Source: Dipteris shenzhenensis
Lineage: Eukaryota > Polypodiophyta > Polypodiopsida > Gleicheniales
NCBI GenBank assembly: GCA_047967505.1
Contig: CM106538.1
DNA: 64,000 nucleotides
Direction: 5' to 3' (one strand)
The notes under the pieces were generated by a model. That model was not told the origin of the DNA, ran no database searches, and saw only the letters and a list, made by a program, of their open reading frames with translations. Below, piece by piece: positions 56,001-57,950 of this stretch (its first letter is position 1; each line of letters begins with the position of its first letter). The position numbers were made by a program, and so were the translations under genes.

Positions 56001-57643
56001 TATTGGCAAGGTATATGAGGAAATGGATCGCATGATTGAAAATATAAGAGAGTTATAGAAAGATCCCAAAAGTTACAATACACATACTATGTATACATCT
56101 GAAATTTATGAACTTTGGAATTTCAGCTTTCGAGTTGGGTCTGTTACATGATGCTCCGGAGGATTATTGAACTTATTCCCTTGAGCTGCAATAGCTTACC
56201 GTTAGGATTCTTAGCGAGGGTTGTGGCTCTTCTTCTTATGGAGCAGCTTTGCCCACATCCATACAAAGAAGGGGAACCGTCTGAAAGCACAAAGGGCCAA
56301 TGATCTTGTCTTTGTGAATGCAAACTTGTGTTTGCTCAACAATATGACACGAGTACACACACGACAAATTTATTGATTTTCATACGCCTGATGACGCACT
56401 TACTGATGATGATGAGGAGGAGGAGGAAGAGGAGGAGGCAGAGGTTGAGCCTGAGCCTTGAGGACAAGCATCTCATAGATCATGGATGAGCCAGATATCT
56501 AGATTCTGATCATGATTCATTGATGTAGCCTTAAGGCTTAGAGCCTAGGCTTGTTCAGTTTTGTAATTTGACATTAGACGTCTATATATGATATATATTA
56601 ATTGCTATTTGGCTTTTTGTACTTGTTACTTGTTTCAGGTTTCAGCCTTTGTTATTGATTTCAGATTTTATTCATTTGAGATTTAGTGTTAAGTAAATAT
56701 TCAATCATTTTACATTTGTAGCATGCACTATGCACTATGTTCAAGTTACAAGTAGGCTGTAGGCTGTAGCATTCTAATATCTAAATGTGTATGTGGTCAG
56801 TGTGTTAAATGTAATCTCAAAACCCTCTTTTCTAAACCCCCTTGCTGATGTGGTGTTTCCCTGTTTCAGCCCTCCCAAACATCTCAAAACGTTTCCGTTT
56901 CCCCGTTTCACGTTTCTGTTTTGCCTAACTACGGGCTGCATAGGTTAATGCGGAGAACCTTGTCTTGGAGTCCACTACGAGAGCTATGATGCATGGATTG
57001 GACTTTATTAATGCTAGCCTTCTTCTTTCACAATGGTCCTAGTGTGTTTCATGGCCACTTCTGTTTATATGTTTCTTCCTTGGCAGTTCATCAAAGACAT
57101 TTAAGTGTTTTATTGTAGTTCTCGGAGCTTAAATGGAGATTCTATAGCTGACATGGCATTTCTTTCAACAGACAAACACATGGGCAAGCATTTGGAAAAT
57201 CTGATCTGTTCATTTTATGCATGCTTCAACCTACATCCACACAAATAACTATGCAAGAAACTGAAATAGCAGCAGCAAAGGTAAGAGTACCTAGACATTG
57301 TAAACTTTGATTATTTAGCATACAAATTATATGGTTGTCTAAATAAAGACAGCTCTTGCTATCGCTTTGTGCCAGTTACTAACAATGTACATATGTTTTG
57401 ATGGATGAATTTTGCTAATGTAATCAGTGGATGCCTCTGGATGAATTTGGTGCTCAACCATTTAATGCCACCAGCACCATGTTGACGAGGATGGTGGAGA
57501 TTGCGACTGCAAGCATAGGAGGACGATATCGGGGGTTTTCTCCAGAGCTTCTGCGTTTTGGTTTCCGTAATAAAGGATCCTACTTCTACCATAACCTCAA
57601 TGATATTAAGGAATATCTAAGTTCAAGCCATAGCAAGGTGTGA
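15070..57643 (+). CDS. plant Nudix hydrolase, 3' six exons, 5' end missing
   Basis: Six exons join to 208 codons ending at TGA 57641-57643. Nudix enzymes cleave nucleoside diphosphates linked to another group; plant relatives act on ADP-ribose, NADH or CoA derivatives. The order matches plant cytosolic NUDT proteins (the NUDT2/NUDT7/NUDT8 type): [37 protein letters not shown], the Nudix box, [24 protein letters not shown] and a C-terminal tail. The Nudix box GX5EX7REUXEEXGU is complete, with R-E-V-K-E-E-T-G, so Mg2+-dependent catalysis is plausible. Relatives have roughly 280 residues or more, so an N-terminal domain upstream is missing. All introns are GT-AG. Substrate cannot be told from sequence. 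The gene spans at least 42.6 kb, 38.15 kb of it one intron. Confidence 0.9.
15329..15406 (+). CDS. Nudix hydrolase exon b
   Basis: 26 codons (ILVVQERTG...[10 protein letters not shown]), phase 0. It contains the first glycine of the Nudix box. The donor is GTCAGA. It is followed by a 3.4-kb intron. Confidence 0.92.
16631..16732 (+). pseudogene. Ty1/copia RNase H relic
   Basis: The + strand reads [20 protein letters not shown] then HDAQVHRG, a decayed form of the copia RNase H C-terminal motif seen intact at 43484-44353 ([21 protein letters not shown]). Upstream 16555-16630 may be the preceding STEAEY region but is too eroded to be sure. Confidence 0.65.
16740..16880 (+). repeat. fragment of the gypsy LTR family
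   Basis: About 140 bases (CCTTGACATTAAATCCCTTT through CCAAGGTCATGTTGCCTCA) align by eye with the inner ends of the two gypsy LTRs at 29860-29990 and 38365-38490. It is a truncated or solo copy in the same orientation. Confidence 0.8.
18840..18890 (+). CDS. Nudix hydrolase exon c (catalytic helix)
   Basis: 17 codons, [17 protein letters not shown]. It carries the metal-binding R-E-x-x-E-E residues of the Nudix box. Acceptor TAG at 18839, donor GTAAAT at 18891; phase 0. Confidence 0.93.
18986..19020 (+). CDS. Nudix hydrolase exon d (35-base microexon)
   Basis: [11 protein letters not shown] plus two bases of an Arg codon. It ends in phase 2, and the codon is completed by the first base of exon e at 57172. 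Acceptor TGCAG, donor GTCGAA. A 35-base exon before a 38-kb intron is unusual. Confidence 0.9.
19242..19260. repeat. poly-C run
   Basis: 19 consecutive C on the + strand, followed by T-rich sequence. Such runs are prone to sequencing-length error. Confidence 0.9.
19390..19740. repeat. degenerate TTTTGGCC-ACAAGG repeat field
   Basis: AGTTTTGG(C/T)C(A/T)CAAGG(T)C recurs at about 19425, 19497, 19578, 19625 and 19697. It alternates with CTTATGGCCAAAA words, so each unit contains a small inverted pair. Spacing varies from about 47 to 81 bases. It is not a clean satellite, and no protein is implied despite an open frame. Confidence 0.7.
19753..19789. repeat. (GA)n microsatellite
   Basis: An uninterrupted run of about 18 GA units, at the exact left edge of the copia integrase fragment that follows. 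Confidence 0.9.
19790..20500 (+). pseudogene. Ty1/copia protease-integrase fragment
   Basis: The + strand encodes [20 protein letters not shown], the end of the protease region; then [20 protein letters not shown] and [14 protein letters not shown], the pre-integrase zinc-binding block; then HLVHSDVCG and, after frame changes, [14 protein letters not shown] near 20430, the catalytic-core segments of integrase. It is collinear with the copia at 31476-35946 but on the other strand. It has in-frame stops and no LTRs. Confidence 0.8.
20759..20773 (+). promoter_or_regulatory. TATA-like box upstream of the hAT fragment
   Basis: GGGCTTATATAAGCAGCCC is a palindromic TATA box about 250 bases before the first coding segment of the hAT element. 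It may be that element's promoter. Context only; no transcript evidence. Confidence 0.4.
21019..21980 (+). pseudogene. hAT transposase fragment (BED finger and DUF659-like)
   Basis: Segment 1 (to about 21318) has [31 protein letters not shown] and EVEKC, the layout of a plant hAT BED zinc finger (C...C...H). Segment 2 (21322-21585) ends [19 protein letters not shown], the usual hAT run-up to the catalytic core. Segment 3 (21690-21970), in several frames, has [20 protein letters not shown] and [15 protein letters not shown], the DUF659 region with its catalytic aspartates. Stops separate the segments, and the C-terminal dimerisation domain is absent. The family differs from the hAT pair at 38870-41690 and 54170-56935. 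Confidence 0.82.
22089..22297 (+). repeat. copia LTR, + orientation, solo-like
   Basis: It begins TGTTAGCACTTAGCCCTG and is the reverse-complement relative of the LTR at 25927-26120. Shared words include GGATCAGTCAACCC, CCTATATTG.CCACCTCTTG and CATTTCTCTTC. It is more diverged and has no priming site after it, so it is a solo LTR or a remnant. Confidence 0.78.
22298..23559. other. unassigned intronic stretch with a CAG-rich patch
   Basis: No protein family recognised. 23240-23460 is rich in CAG/AGCAGC, including a short (CAG)n near 23322. Open frames over it are Ala/Leu or Gln low complexity. Confidence 0.4.
23700..24560 (-). pseudogene. copia gag (broken)
   Basis: Pieces in three frames match the gag at 32924-34728: [75 protein letters not shown] and, near 23770, [19 protein letters not shown]. 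The last is the zinc-knuckle tail with its final Cys changed to Phe. Several frameshifts are present. Confidence 0.82.
24600..25250 (-). repeat. TGCAAAT-rich copia leader
   Basis: Dozens of GCAAAT, CAAATGT and CCCAAAT words occur between the gag start and the GTAC tract. The same composition is seen at 34740-35050 and 1470-1750. This is a degenerate word repeat, not a regular tandem array. Confidence 0.7.
25387..25790. repeat. GTAC-rich tract
   Basis: About 11 GTAC words, mostly TGTACGG or GTACGA, in 400 bases, against fewer than 2 expected. It lies between the leader and the LTR, as at 35140-35590. Confidence 0.75.
25906..25925 (-). promoter_or_regulatory. primer binding site
   Basis: On the - strand TGGTATCAGAGCGGGTTATC begins one base inside the LTR. 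Initiator-tRNA type. Confidence 0.85.
25927..26120 (-). repeat. 5' LTR of truncated copia
   Basis: 194 bases; the + strand runs TGTTGGGTGC...ATGCTAACA with TG/CA ends. It is related to the opposite-strand LTR at 22089-22297. Confidence 0.85.
26140..27500 (-). pseudogene. LINE fragment: endonuclease and start of reverse transcriptase
   Basis: 27374-27096 encodes [20 protein letters not shown] followed by AHTRNSQ, an eroded AP-type endonuclease core (G-D-F-N-A-R-T pattern). About 26335-26235 encodes [20 protein letters not shown] followed by HTLAKVY, the first reverse transcriptase motif (PIYKKGD...NYRPI). The type is different from the long LINE at 6476-13540. The rest of the RT is missing at about 26140, where the copia LTR abuts, so the copia may have inserted here. 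Confidence 0.65.
27501..29001. other. unassigned intronic stretch
   Basis: 27932-28216 (+) is an open frame with [18 protein letters not shown], loosely like a LINE C-terminal zinc motif, but no supporting neighbour was found. 28500-29000 is AT-rich with no signal. Confidence 0.3.
29002..29543 (-). pseudogene. older Ty3/gypsy integrase, left part
   Basis: The - strand encodes [16 protein letters not shown] and [20 protein letters not shown] followed by DNADQLRRF, the end of a gypsy integrase core. It is cut at 29543 by the younger gypsy LTR. Its upstream part is at 38496-38800, on the other side of that insertion. Confidence 0.78.
29544..29998 (-). repeat. gypsy 3' LTR
   Basis: 455 bases; + strand TGACAAAGACC...CTTGAGCA. 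It aligns along its length with 38040-38495, with scattered substitutions and short indels. The differences are clearly more numerous than between the copia LTR pairs, so this insertion is older. Confidence 0.88.
30001..30015 (-). promoter_or_regulatory. gypsy polypurine tract
   Basis: On the - strand GAGGGAAGGAAGG lies between the end of pol and the 3' LTR. Confidence 0.75.
30016..31283 (-). pseudogene. gypsy integrase with chromodomain-like C-terminus
   Basis: 30513-30016 is open and encodes the integrase C-terminal region ([20 protein letters not shown], then [15 protein letters not shown]). It ends with a chromodomain-like motif, [20 protein letters not shown], then FPDF. Chromodomains steer integration to chromatin. 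About 30580-31000 holds broken core pieces ([18 protein letters not shown]) and the zinc-binding lead-in. Several stops. Confidence 0.82.
31284..31475 (-). pseudogene. gypsy RNase H, downstream part with in-frame duplication
   Basis: The - strand encodes [14 protein letters not shown], then [20 protein letters not shown], then [15 protein letters not shown]. The D-T-L-K-H-x-x-K-Q-P block occurs twice, 144 bases (48 codons) apart, so part of RNase H is duplicated in frame. The copia inserted in the first copy, at GATAC. The matching upstream half is at 35947-36050. Confidence 0.8.
31476..31744 (-). repeat. copia 3' LTR
   Basis: 269 bases; + strand TGTAGGATCGCTTAGG...GATGGCCTATG. It is shorter than its partner by one 26-base unit, and its inner end reads TG where the partner has CA. 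Confidence 0.9.
31745..31930 (-). pseudogene. copia RT C-terminal remnant
   Basis: The - strand reads [20 protein letters not shown] followed by [15 protein letters not shown] and YTDSD, the block after the RT palm. It joins directly to the RT N-terminal piece at about 31930 and stops before RNase H, running into the GGAGGGGGGTT polypurine tract. Two deletions are therefore present. Confidence 0.82.
31876..32892 (-). CDS. copia integrase C-terminus and RT N-terminus (open frame)
   Basis: A 338-codon open frame. It begins with the integrase block [14 protein letters not shown] and [20 protein letters not shown], which carries the catalytic Glu region. It continues through [13 protein letters not shown], the GKRKP-like block ([20 protein letters not shown]), [12 protein letters not shown] and the variable linker, to the RT start [17 protein letters not shown]. 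It ends at the RT deletion. A run of eight or nine G at the left end of the integrase core puts it out of frame with the gag-protease frame. It remains well preserved otherwise. Confidence 0.85.
   Translation of the reverse strand: MNHDASLSPSTQMGGGEYMSKEFDAFLSSRGIVHSCTTPYTPQQNPVSERKNRSTMEMARCMLKAKSLPSKFWLDAVMCANYVLNRSPLRALQTTTPYEAWKGRKPSLSHMRVFGSLAYVHVPSQLRHKLDDKAIKCIFIGYSQESRGYRLYQPNTGKIIVSRDVIFAEHSASPLVDCKAEPDVDMFDAFESWLPLPSSEEDFDQQHEPPAGPPPSNNQQVSLPAQNDPTIHDAVTEERAVNRQQRQVPRWLLDTLRDSKQDQPFAARTRSGNRQHGHFLEFTLLATACNEEPLCHKDAFDSKERMDAMRAELHSIAKNDTWELVDSCTCPVHNIGRQ
32924..34728 (-). pseudogene. copia gag-protease-integrase N-terminus
   Basis: The likely start is the Met at 34728 ([20 protein letters not shown]). 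A frameshift near 34390 separates the first 115 codons from a 513-codon frame (34465-32924). The latter has gag ([20 protein letters not shown]), the knuckle [14 protein letters not shown], protease [13 protein letters not shown], pre-integrase [20 protein letters not shown] and [14 protein letters not shown], then integrase [10 protein letters not shown] and [11 protein letters not shown]. The protease active site reads N-S-G instead of D-S-G, so it should be inactive. The frame ends inside the integrase core. Confidence 0.87.
34740..35140 (-). repeat. copia leader, TGCAAAT-rich
   Basis: Untranslated stretch upstream of gag with recurring GCAAATGCA, CTGACCCAAATG and GAGGGCAAAT words. Similar to 24600-25250. 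Confidence 0.75.
35140..35590. repeat. GTAC-rich tract of the copia leader
   Basis: By eye about 32 GTAC tetranucleotides in 450 bases, against roughly 2 expected by chance, mostly TGTACG or GGTACA. GTAC is its own complement, so the tract reads the same on both strands. Confidence 0.88.
35632..35650 (-). promoter_or_regulatory. copia primer binding site
   Basis: On the - strand TGGTATCAGAGCTGGGGGC lies one base from the 5' LTR. Confidence 0.88.
35652..35946 (-). repeat. copia 5' LTR
   Basis: 295 bases, ending CTACA on the + strand, followed by the GTATC duplication. It has three copies of a 26-base unit (ACTAAGTGTCCTAGGTGTCA...) where the 3' LTR has two. Confidence 0.9.
35947..37145 (-). 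pseudogene. gypsy reverse transcriptase and RNase H start
   Basis: 37145-36753 encodes the RT lead-in: [20 protein letters not shown], then [20 protein letters not shown] followed by YKELN. 36708-36490 gives the palm ([18 protein letters not shown]) and the active site [10 protein letters not shown], where the second catalytic Asp is Asn. 36503-36261 gives the thumb and connection ([38 protein letters not shown]). 36050-35947 is the start of RNase H ([20 protein letters not shown]). Frame breaks are present at about 36740 and 36250. Confidence 0.86.
37150..38019 (-). pseudogene. gypsy gag-like remnant
   Basis: 37626-37372 is open and encodes [20 protein letters not shown] followed by [10 protein letters not shown], which resembles the start of a gypsy gag capsid (W-L-x-K-x-E/N). 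The space between the priming site and the RT is under 0.9 kb, too short for full gag plus protease. I see no protease motif or knuckle. Confidence 0.6.
38020..38037 (-). promoter_or_regulatory. gypsy primer binding site
   Basis: On the - strand TGGTATCAGAGAGTCAAG lies two bases from the 5' LTR. Confidence 0.82.
38040..38495 (-). repeat. gypsy 5' LTR
   Basis: 456 bases, aligned with 29544-29998; + strand TGACAAAGACC...GCTTGAGCA. Confidence 0.88.
38496..38800 (-). pseudogene. older gypsy integrase, zinc-binding part
   Basis: The - strand encodes [20 protein letters not shown] followed by [20 protein letters not shown], the H2C2 integrase N-terminal domain (H...C..C; first C present, second reads S). 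It is collinear with 29002-29543 on the other side of the younger element. Confidence 0.8.
38870..41690 (-). mobile_element. hAT DNA transposon copy, - strand
   Basis: Both ends carry clusters of GTTTC/GAAAC words: 41560-41680 at the 5' end, about 38900-39010 at the 3' end. This is the subterminal repeat style of hAT elements. The coding part and both ends match the opposite-strand copy at 54170-56935. Exact terminal inverted repeats and the 8-bp duplication could not be fixed. Confidence 0.75.
39290..41488 (-). pseudogene. hAT transposase (BED finger, core fragments, C-terminus)
   Basis: The likely start is ATG at 41488 ([15 protein letters not shown]). 41426-40923 encodes a BED-type finger ([10 protein letters not shown], then [11 protein letters not shown]), a serine-rich linker and [20 protein letters not shown]. 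40556-40080 encodes the later core: [20 protein letters not shown] and [20 protein letters not shown]. Around 39500-39290 come [11 protein letters not shown]-type words and an acidic tail [10 protein letters not shown]. The DUF659 centre (about 40560-40920) is eroded, and stops interrupt the frame. Confidence 0.8.
41691..42384. other. spacer with a short LINE or SINE tail
   Basis: 41691-42190 shows no gene. At about 42192-42220, (CA)n then T(9) then GGGGTAAAAGAAATCTTGC looks like a - strand poly(A) tail and 3' end. Within it AGCTGTTCCAGT..GAACA is repeated at 42260 and 42330. Confidence 0.4.
42385..42725 (-). mobile_element. LINE 3' end, left of the copia insertion
   Basis: The T run near 42388 is the poly(A) tail on the - strand, followed by GGGTGAAAATTGAGTTGC. 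The body reads into eroded ORF2 C-terminal words ([14 protein letters not shown]). It continues at 46187 beyond the copia: removing the copia and one AATCT joins ATTTGGAAATCT to GGCATGTAAACG. Confidence 0.78.
42726..43453 (-). repeat. copia 3' LTR (728 bp)
   Basis: + strand TGTAAGAAAATAAT...GATATCTAACA. It contains a - strand TATATAAGAGC box at about 42972. Only a few substitutions and small indels separate it from the partner LTR. Confidence 0.94.
43454..43464 (-). promoter_or_regulatory. copia polypurine tract
   Basis: On the - strand TTAAGGGGGGG abuts the 3' LTR. Confidence 0.85.
43484..44280 (-). CDS. copia RT C-terminus and RNase H
   Basis: An open frame of about 265 codons, and more if read upstream into protease sequence out of frame. 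It has [40 protein letters not shown] and the [20 protein letters not shown] block that opens RNase H; then [40 protein letters not shown], and the ending [30 protein letters not shown] has L where many copies have A/S; the D-E-D residues of RNase H are present. It lies just before the polypurine tract, as expected. The upstream half of RT is missing, so this could only act on element RNA if joined to another polymerase. Confidence 0.87.
44265..44720 (-). pseudogene. copia knuckle and protease, truncated by deletion
   Basis: After the stop ending the gag frame, the same protein line continues with [15 protein letters not shown] (CX2CX4HX4C) and, in the 44475-44242 frame, [20 protein letters not shown] with an intact D-S-G protease active site, then [14 protein letters not shown]. 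The deletion joint is near 44270, where protease sequence changes in a different frame to RT C-terminal sequence ([17 protein letters not shown]). Confidence 0.82.
44722..45381 (-). CDS. copia gag, intact frame
   Basis: 219 codons starting [20 protein letters not shown] and then [20 protein letters not shown]. The gag domain follows: [80 protein letters not shown]. An early stop after TGEDLAF separates it from the zinc knuckle. Many copia elements have one gag-pol frame, so the stop is either decay or a point where only gag is made. This protein would provide the particle shell and help explain how a pol-less copy can spread. Confidence 0.88.
   Translation of the reverse strand: MAQPARLRIPPFGESEKLDGSNYPLWKFKMKTILSAYELWDTATGVDVRPVARPDPTNAGQQIVPTADEILAWTRRNADALCSIVCSVSDSVMALIQHVTTAEEAWTVLKNQFETTNQTRIQNMETQLANEKLSESEAVEKFITRVKNLRDQMTTIGITITNENLAQRCIRILSPKYNGLVTALNTQNRNPPLNFEDFSAMLLEEEMRQKTRTGEDLAF
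45434..45451 (-). promoter_or_regulatory. copia primer binding site
   Basis: On the - strand TGGTATCAGAGTCTGGAC directly abuts the 5' LTR. Confidence 0.88.
45452..46181 (-). repeat. copia 5' LTR (730 bp)
   Basis: Direct-repeat partner of 42726-43453; ends CTAACA on the + strand, then AATCT. Confidence 0.94.
46187..48170 (-). pseudogene. LINE ORF2 (RT to C-terminus), 5' truncated
   Basis: This is the continuation of the LINE at 42385-42725. 48108-47815 encodes RT motifs [35 protein letters not shown] and the palm [18 protein letters not shown]. The active-site box near 47600 reads AYANDSFF, so one catalytic Asp is Asn. 47551-47222 gives [18 protein letters not shown], the usual GLxxNxxKS block. 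47295-46734 covers the connection and zf-RVT part (WSVTRCQ..., [20 protein letters not shown]). It starts abruptly at about 48165 next to (CA)n, as 5'-truncated LINEs do. Several frameshifts. Confidence 0.85.
48171..48418 (-). mobile_element. LINE 3' end(s), left part of split copy
   Basis: T(7)GGGTGAAAACTTTGAATGC at 48182 matches the LINE tail at 42388. A second tail-like edge, (CA)n then T(6), lies at 48243-48264. The body then runs to 48418, where the 48419-49873 insertion begins. Confidence 0.72.
48403..48418. repeat. 16-bp target duplication, left copy
   Basis: ATCATATAAGGATTGC, repeated exactly at 49874-49889. It encodes QSLYD in the LINE frame; the related LINE at 42520-42535 has the undisturbed site. 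Confidence 0.9.
48419..49873 (+). mobile_element. polyadenylated non-LTR insertion of unknown type
   Basis: About 1.45 kb bounded by a perfect 16-bp duplication and ending in A(10) on the + strand, so it was inserted by target-primed reverse transcription. The 5' third is strongly C-rich and GC-rich, like the 5' leader of the LINE at 13080-13520. The 3' end (AAGTAATATAATTAGCCCTT) looks like plant LINE ends. An open frame of 351 codons (48655-49710) has no recognisable motif and odd composition (many W, S, P, G). It could be an internally deleted LINE that moves with a partner's enzymes, or a retrocopy of a cell transcript. Confidence 0.85.
48655..49710 (+). CDS. hypothetical 351-codon frame inside the non-LTR insertion
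   Basis: Open from [17 protein letters not shown] to WFSEDPD, stopping about 150 bases before the poly(A). No domain, signal peptide or knuckle recognised. The GC-rich background makes long chance frames likely, and competing open frames exist on the other strand (49271-48936, 48996-48649). I lean towards not real. Confidence 0.2.
   Translation: MSLSWMAHPQPWPACWWLPSRGSVVFQAGLLHPSPSPWSRKRLGWGCSGIWRCRATCGMGPCTSSEGSIFGFSRLPCPGGPPHLHLHSSSRFIFQEASLPSRWHFFGGRRFALHSPALPELEFSSQLCPGDIGHGHPPAVQFVPLRGGGCAALVPSASPSREWCTGAGKTWPLDNNPEGSRRLVASLLGSPSFSRLRVFLEDSFSTGRRPLTLSSGIPSPLALLLLVVPGGSPCGLRPAGAWSGLLECGLAPRQVVVAHAGRPLPIGTLGRARWTGAQRRRDPYMLGLRVSPGFSSSGIIGRPRLLDGDSEESYQLMVHCLEDFLVLLGFTSSVIRSFFGFAVYWFSEDPD
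49874..50000 (-). pseudogene. LINE ORF2 C-terminus, right part of split copy
   Basis: The - strand encodes [20 protein letters not shown] followed by [14 protein letters not shown], the typical last block of plant LINE ORF2 (W-x-x-W-x-x-R-N). It continues across the 48419-49873 insertion to 48418. Confidence 0.8.
50001..51779. other. unassigned intronic stretch
   Basis: No gene recognised. 50740-50830 has a cluster of GTTTC/GAAAC words (CATCGTTTCAAC, GAAATGTTTCAGCTAGAAAC) like the hAT subterminal regions, so it may be a hAT end or a small non-autonomous hAT relative. CA-rich low complexity occurs at 49990-50040 and 50600-50690. Confidence 0.35.
51860..52350 (+). repeat. stacked short tandem arrays upstream of a retroelement ORF1
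   Basis: First (CT)n and a doubled CTTGGAGCATTC (51865-51910). Then about 52000-52130, degenerate CCGCTAGCCTCTC units. Then 52128-52350, about 16 GTAC words in CGTACAGCTCGT-like units. The arrays lead into the reading frames at 52452 and beyond, so they look like a retroelement leader. Confidence 0.75.
52452..53317 (+). pseudogene. retroelement ORF1-like protein (probably LINE)
   Basis: A first short frame ([16 protein letters not shown]..., stop at about 52610) is followed by 52717-52967 with a charged coiled-coil-like stretch ([20 protein letters not shown]). Then 52985-53317 has a run of Asp from a (GAT)n repeat and [40 protein letters not shown] and [20 protein letters not shown]. The last block resembles the C-terminal domain of plant LINE-type ORF1 proteins (L-T..Q...A..A+..GKWA). 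A frameshift lies near 52970. No endonuclease or RT follows. Confidence 0.6.
53015..53054 (+). repeat. (GAT)n microsatellite inside the ORF
   Basis: About 13 GAT units in frame, coding poly-Asp with one Asn. Confidence 0.9.
53318..54169. other. unassigned; possible retroelement 3' end then spacer
   Basis: 53480-53600 has (CTTT)n and CA-rich sequence that could be a degraded element tail. 53600-54169 has no recognised signal. Confidence 0.35.
54170..56935 (+). mobile_element. hAT DNA transposon copy, + strand
   Basis: The left end (54170-54320) shares ACTGAAACACGTTT, GAAACGTTTTCGGACAGAAA and TGTTTCTAGGGG-type words with the left end of the - strand copy (41690-41560). The right end (56816-56930) has CATCTCAAAACGTTTCCGTT and repeated GTTTC. 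The order of parts is the same as in 38870-41690. Exact termini and an 8-bp duplication were not resolved. Confidence 0.76.
54751..56303 (+). pseudogene. hAT transposase, broken
   Basis: It starts [24 protein letters not shown] finger (KFMCRWCRL) follows at about 54840 in another frame. 54911-55405 continues with [40 protein letters not shown] and [20 protein letters not shown], then [16 protein letters not shown], the start of the DUF659-like core. 55502-55702 gives [20 protein letters not shown] and [20 protein letters not shown]. 55890-56060 gives [20 protein letters not shown]. Around 56290-56460 are [12 protein letters not shown] and a poly-Glu tail. Several stops. It keeps the core that its - strand relative has lost. 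Confidence 0.82.
57172..57280 (+). CDS. Nudix hydrolase exon e
   Basis: It starts with the last base of the split Arg codon and encodes [20 protein letters not shown] to EIAAAK. Acceptor CAACAG at 57171, donor GTAAGA at 57281, a strong donor. Confidence 0.93.
57428..57643 (+). CDS. Nudix hydrolase last exon
   Basis: 71 codons from [12 protein letters not shown] to SSSHSKV and TGA. W-M-P-L-x-E-F is the conserved family block; the tail [14 protein letters not shown] is typical of plant cytosolic members. The upstream intron is 147 bases. Confidence 0.93.
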   Translation, partial: WMPLDEFGAQPFNATSTMLTRMVEIATASIGGRYRGFSPELLRFGFRNKGSYFYHNLNDIKEYLSSSHSKV

Positions 57644-57950
57644 ACTTGTACAAACAGACGGGGAAAGCTGACATGCTTCAACAAGTCTCCTTTTCTTTTA
57701 GAGCTTGCAGTACTGATCATGGTAGTTTGTAGTACTTCATATTTGATGACATTGGTGGTTCTCTCATGATAGCTAGTCCTTGCTTGATCAAGTTTATGGT
57801 CTTTAACCTTGTGGGTGGCTGTCATAAGGGTAAAACAACTCTTTGTTTGGCTTTAAGAGGATGGGTTTGGGCGCGTTCCTGATATCCAGATGAACACGCC
57901 TGTTTATATTTATCTGTAAATCGAATAAAGCATTATTGTCTCAGTTGCTG
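57644..57950 (+). other. 3' untranslated region of the Nudix gene
   Basis: No frame continues. AATAAA at 57924-57929 is a plausible poly(A) signal 280 bases after the stop. The end is inferred. Confidence 0.5.

Larger units (their letters stand above)
19021..57171 (+). other. giant intron, about 38.15 kb
   Basis: It runs from GTCGAATG at 19021 to TTCAACAG at 57171. The flanking exons join in phase 2 as [16 protein letters not shown], which matches the uninterrupted family sequence (F-R...F-x-K-S-D-L-F), so the two sides belong to one gene. Nearly every recognisable sequence inside is transposable element, on both strands. Confidence 0.85.

Noticed and set aside
19021-57171. Assembly chimera joining two unrelated loci
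   Set aside because: Exon phase and family order continue exactly across the gap, and nested elements inside have intact duplications at their joints; long-read support would still be needed to exclude it fully.
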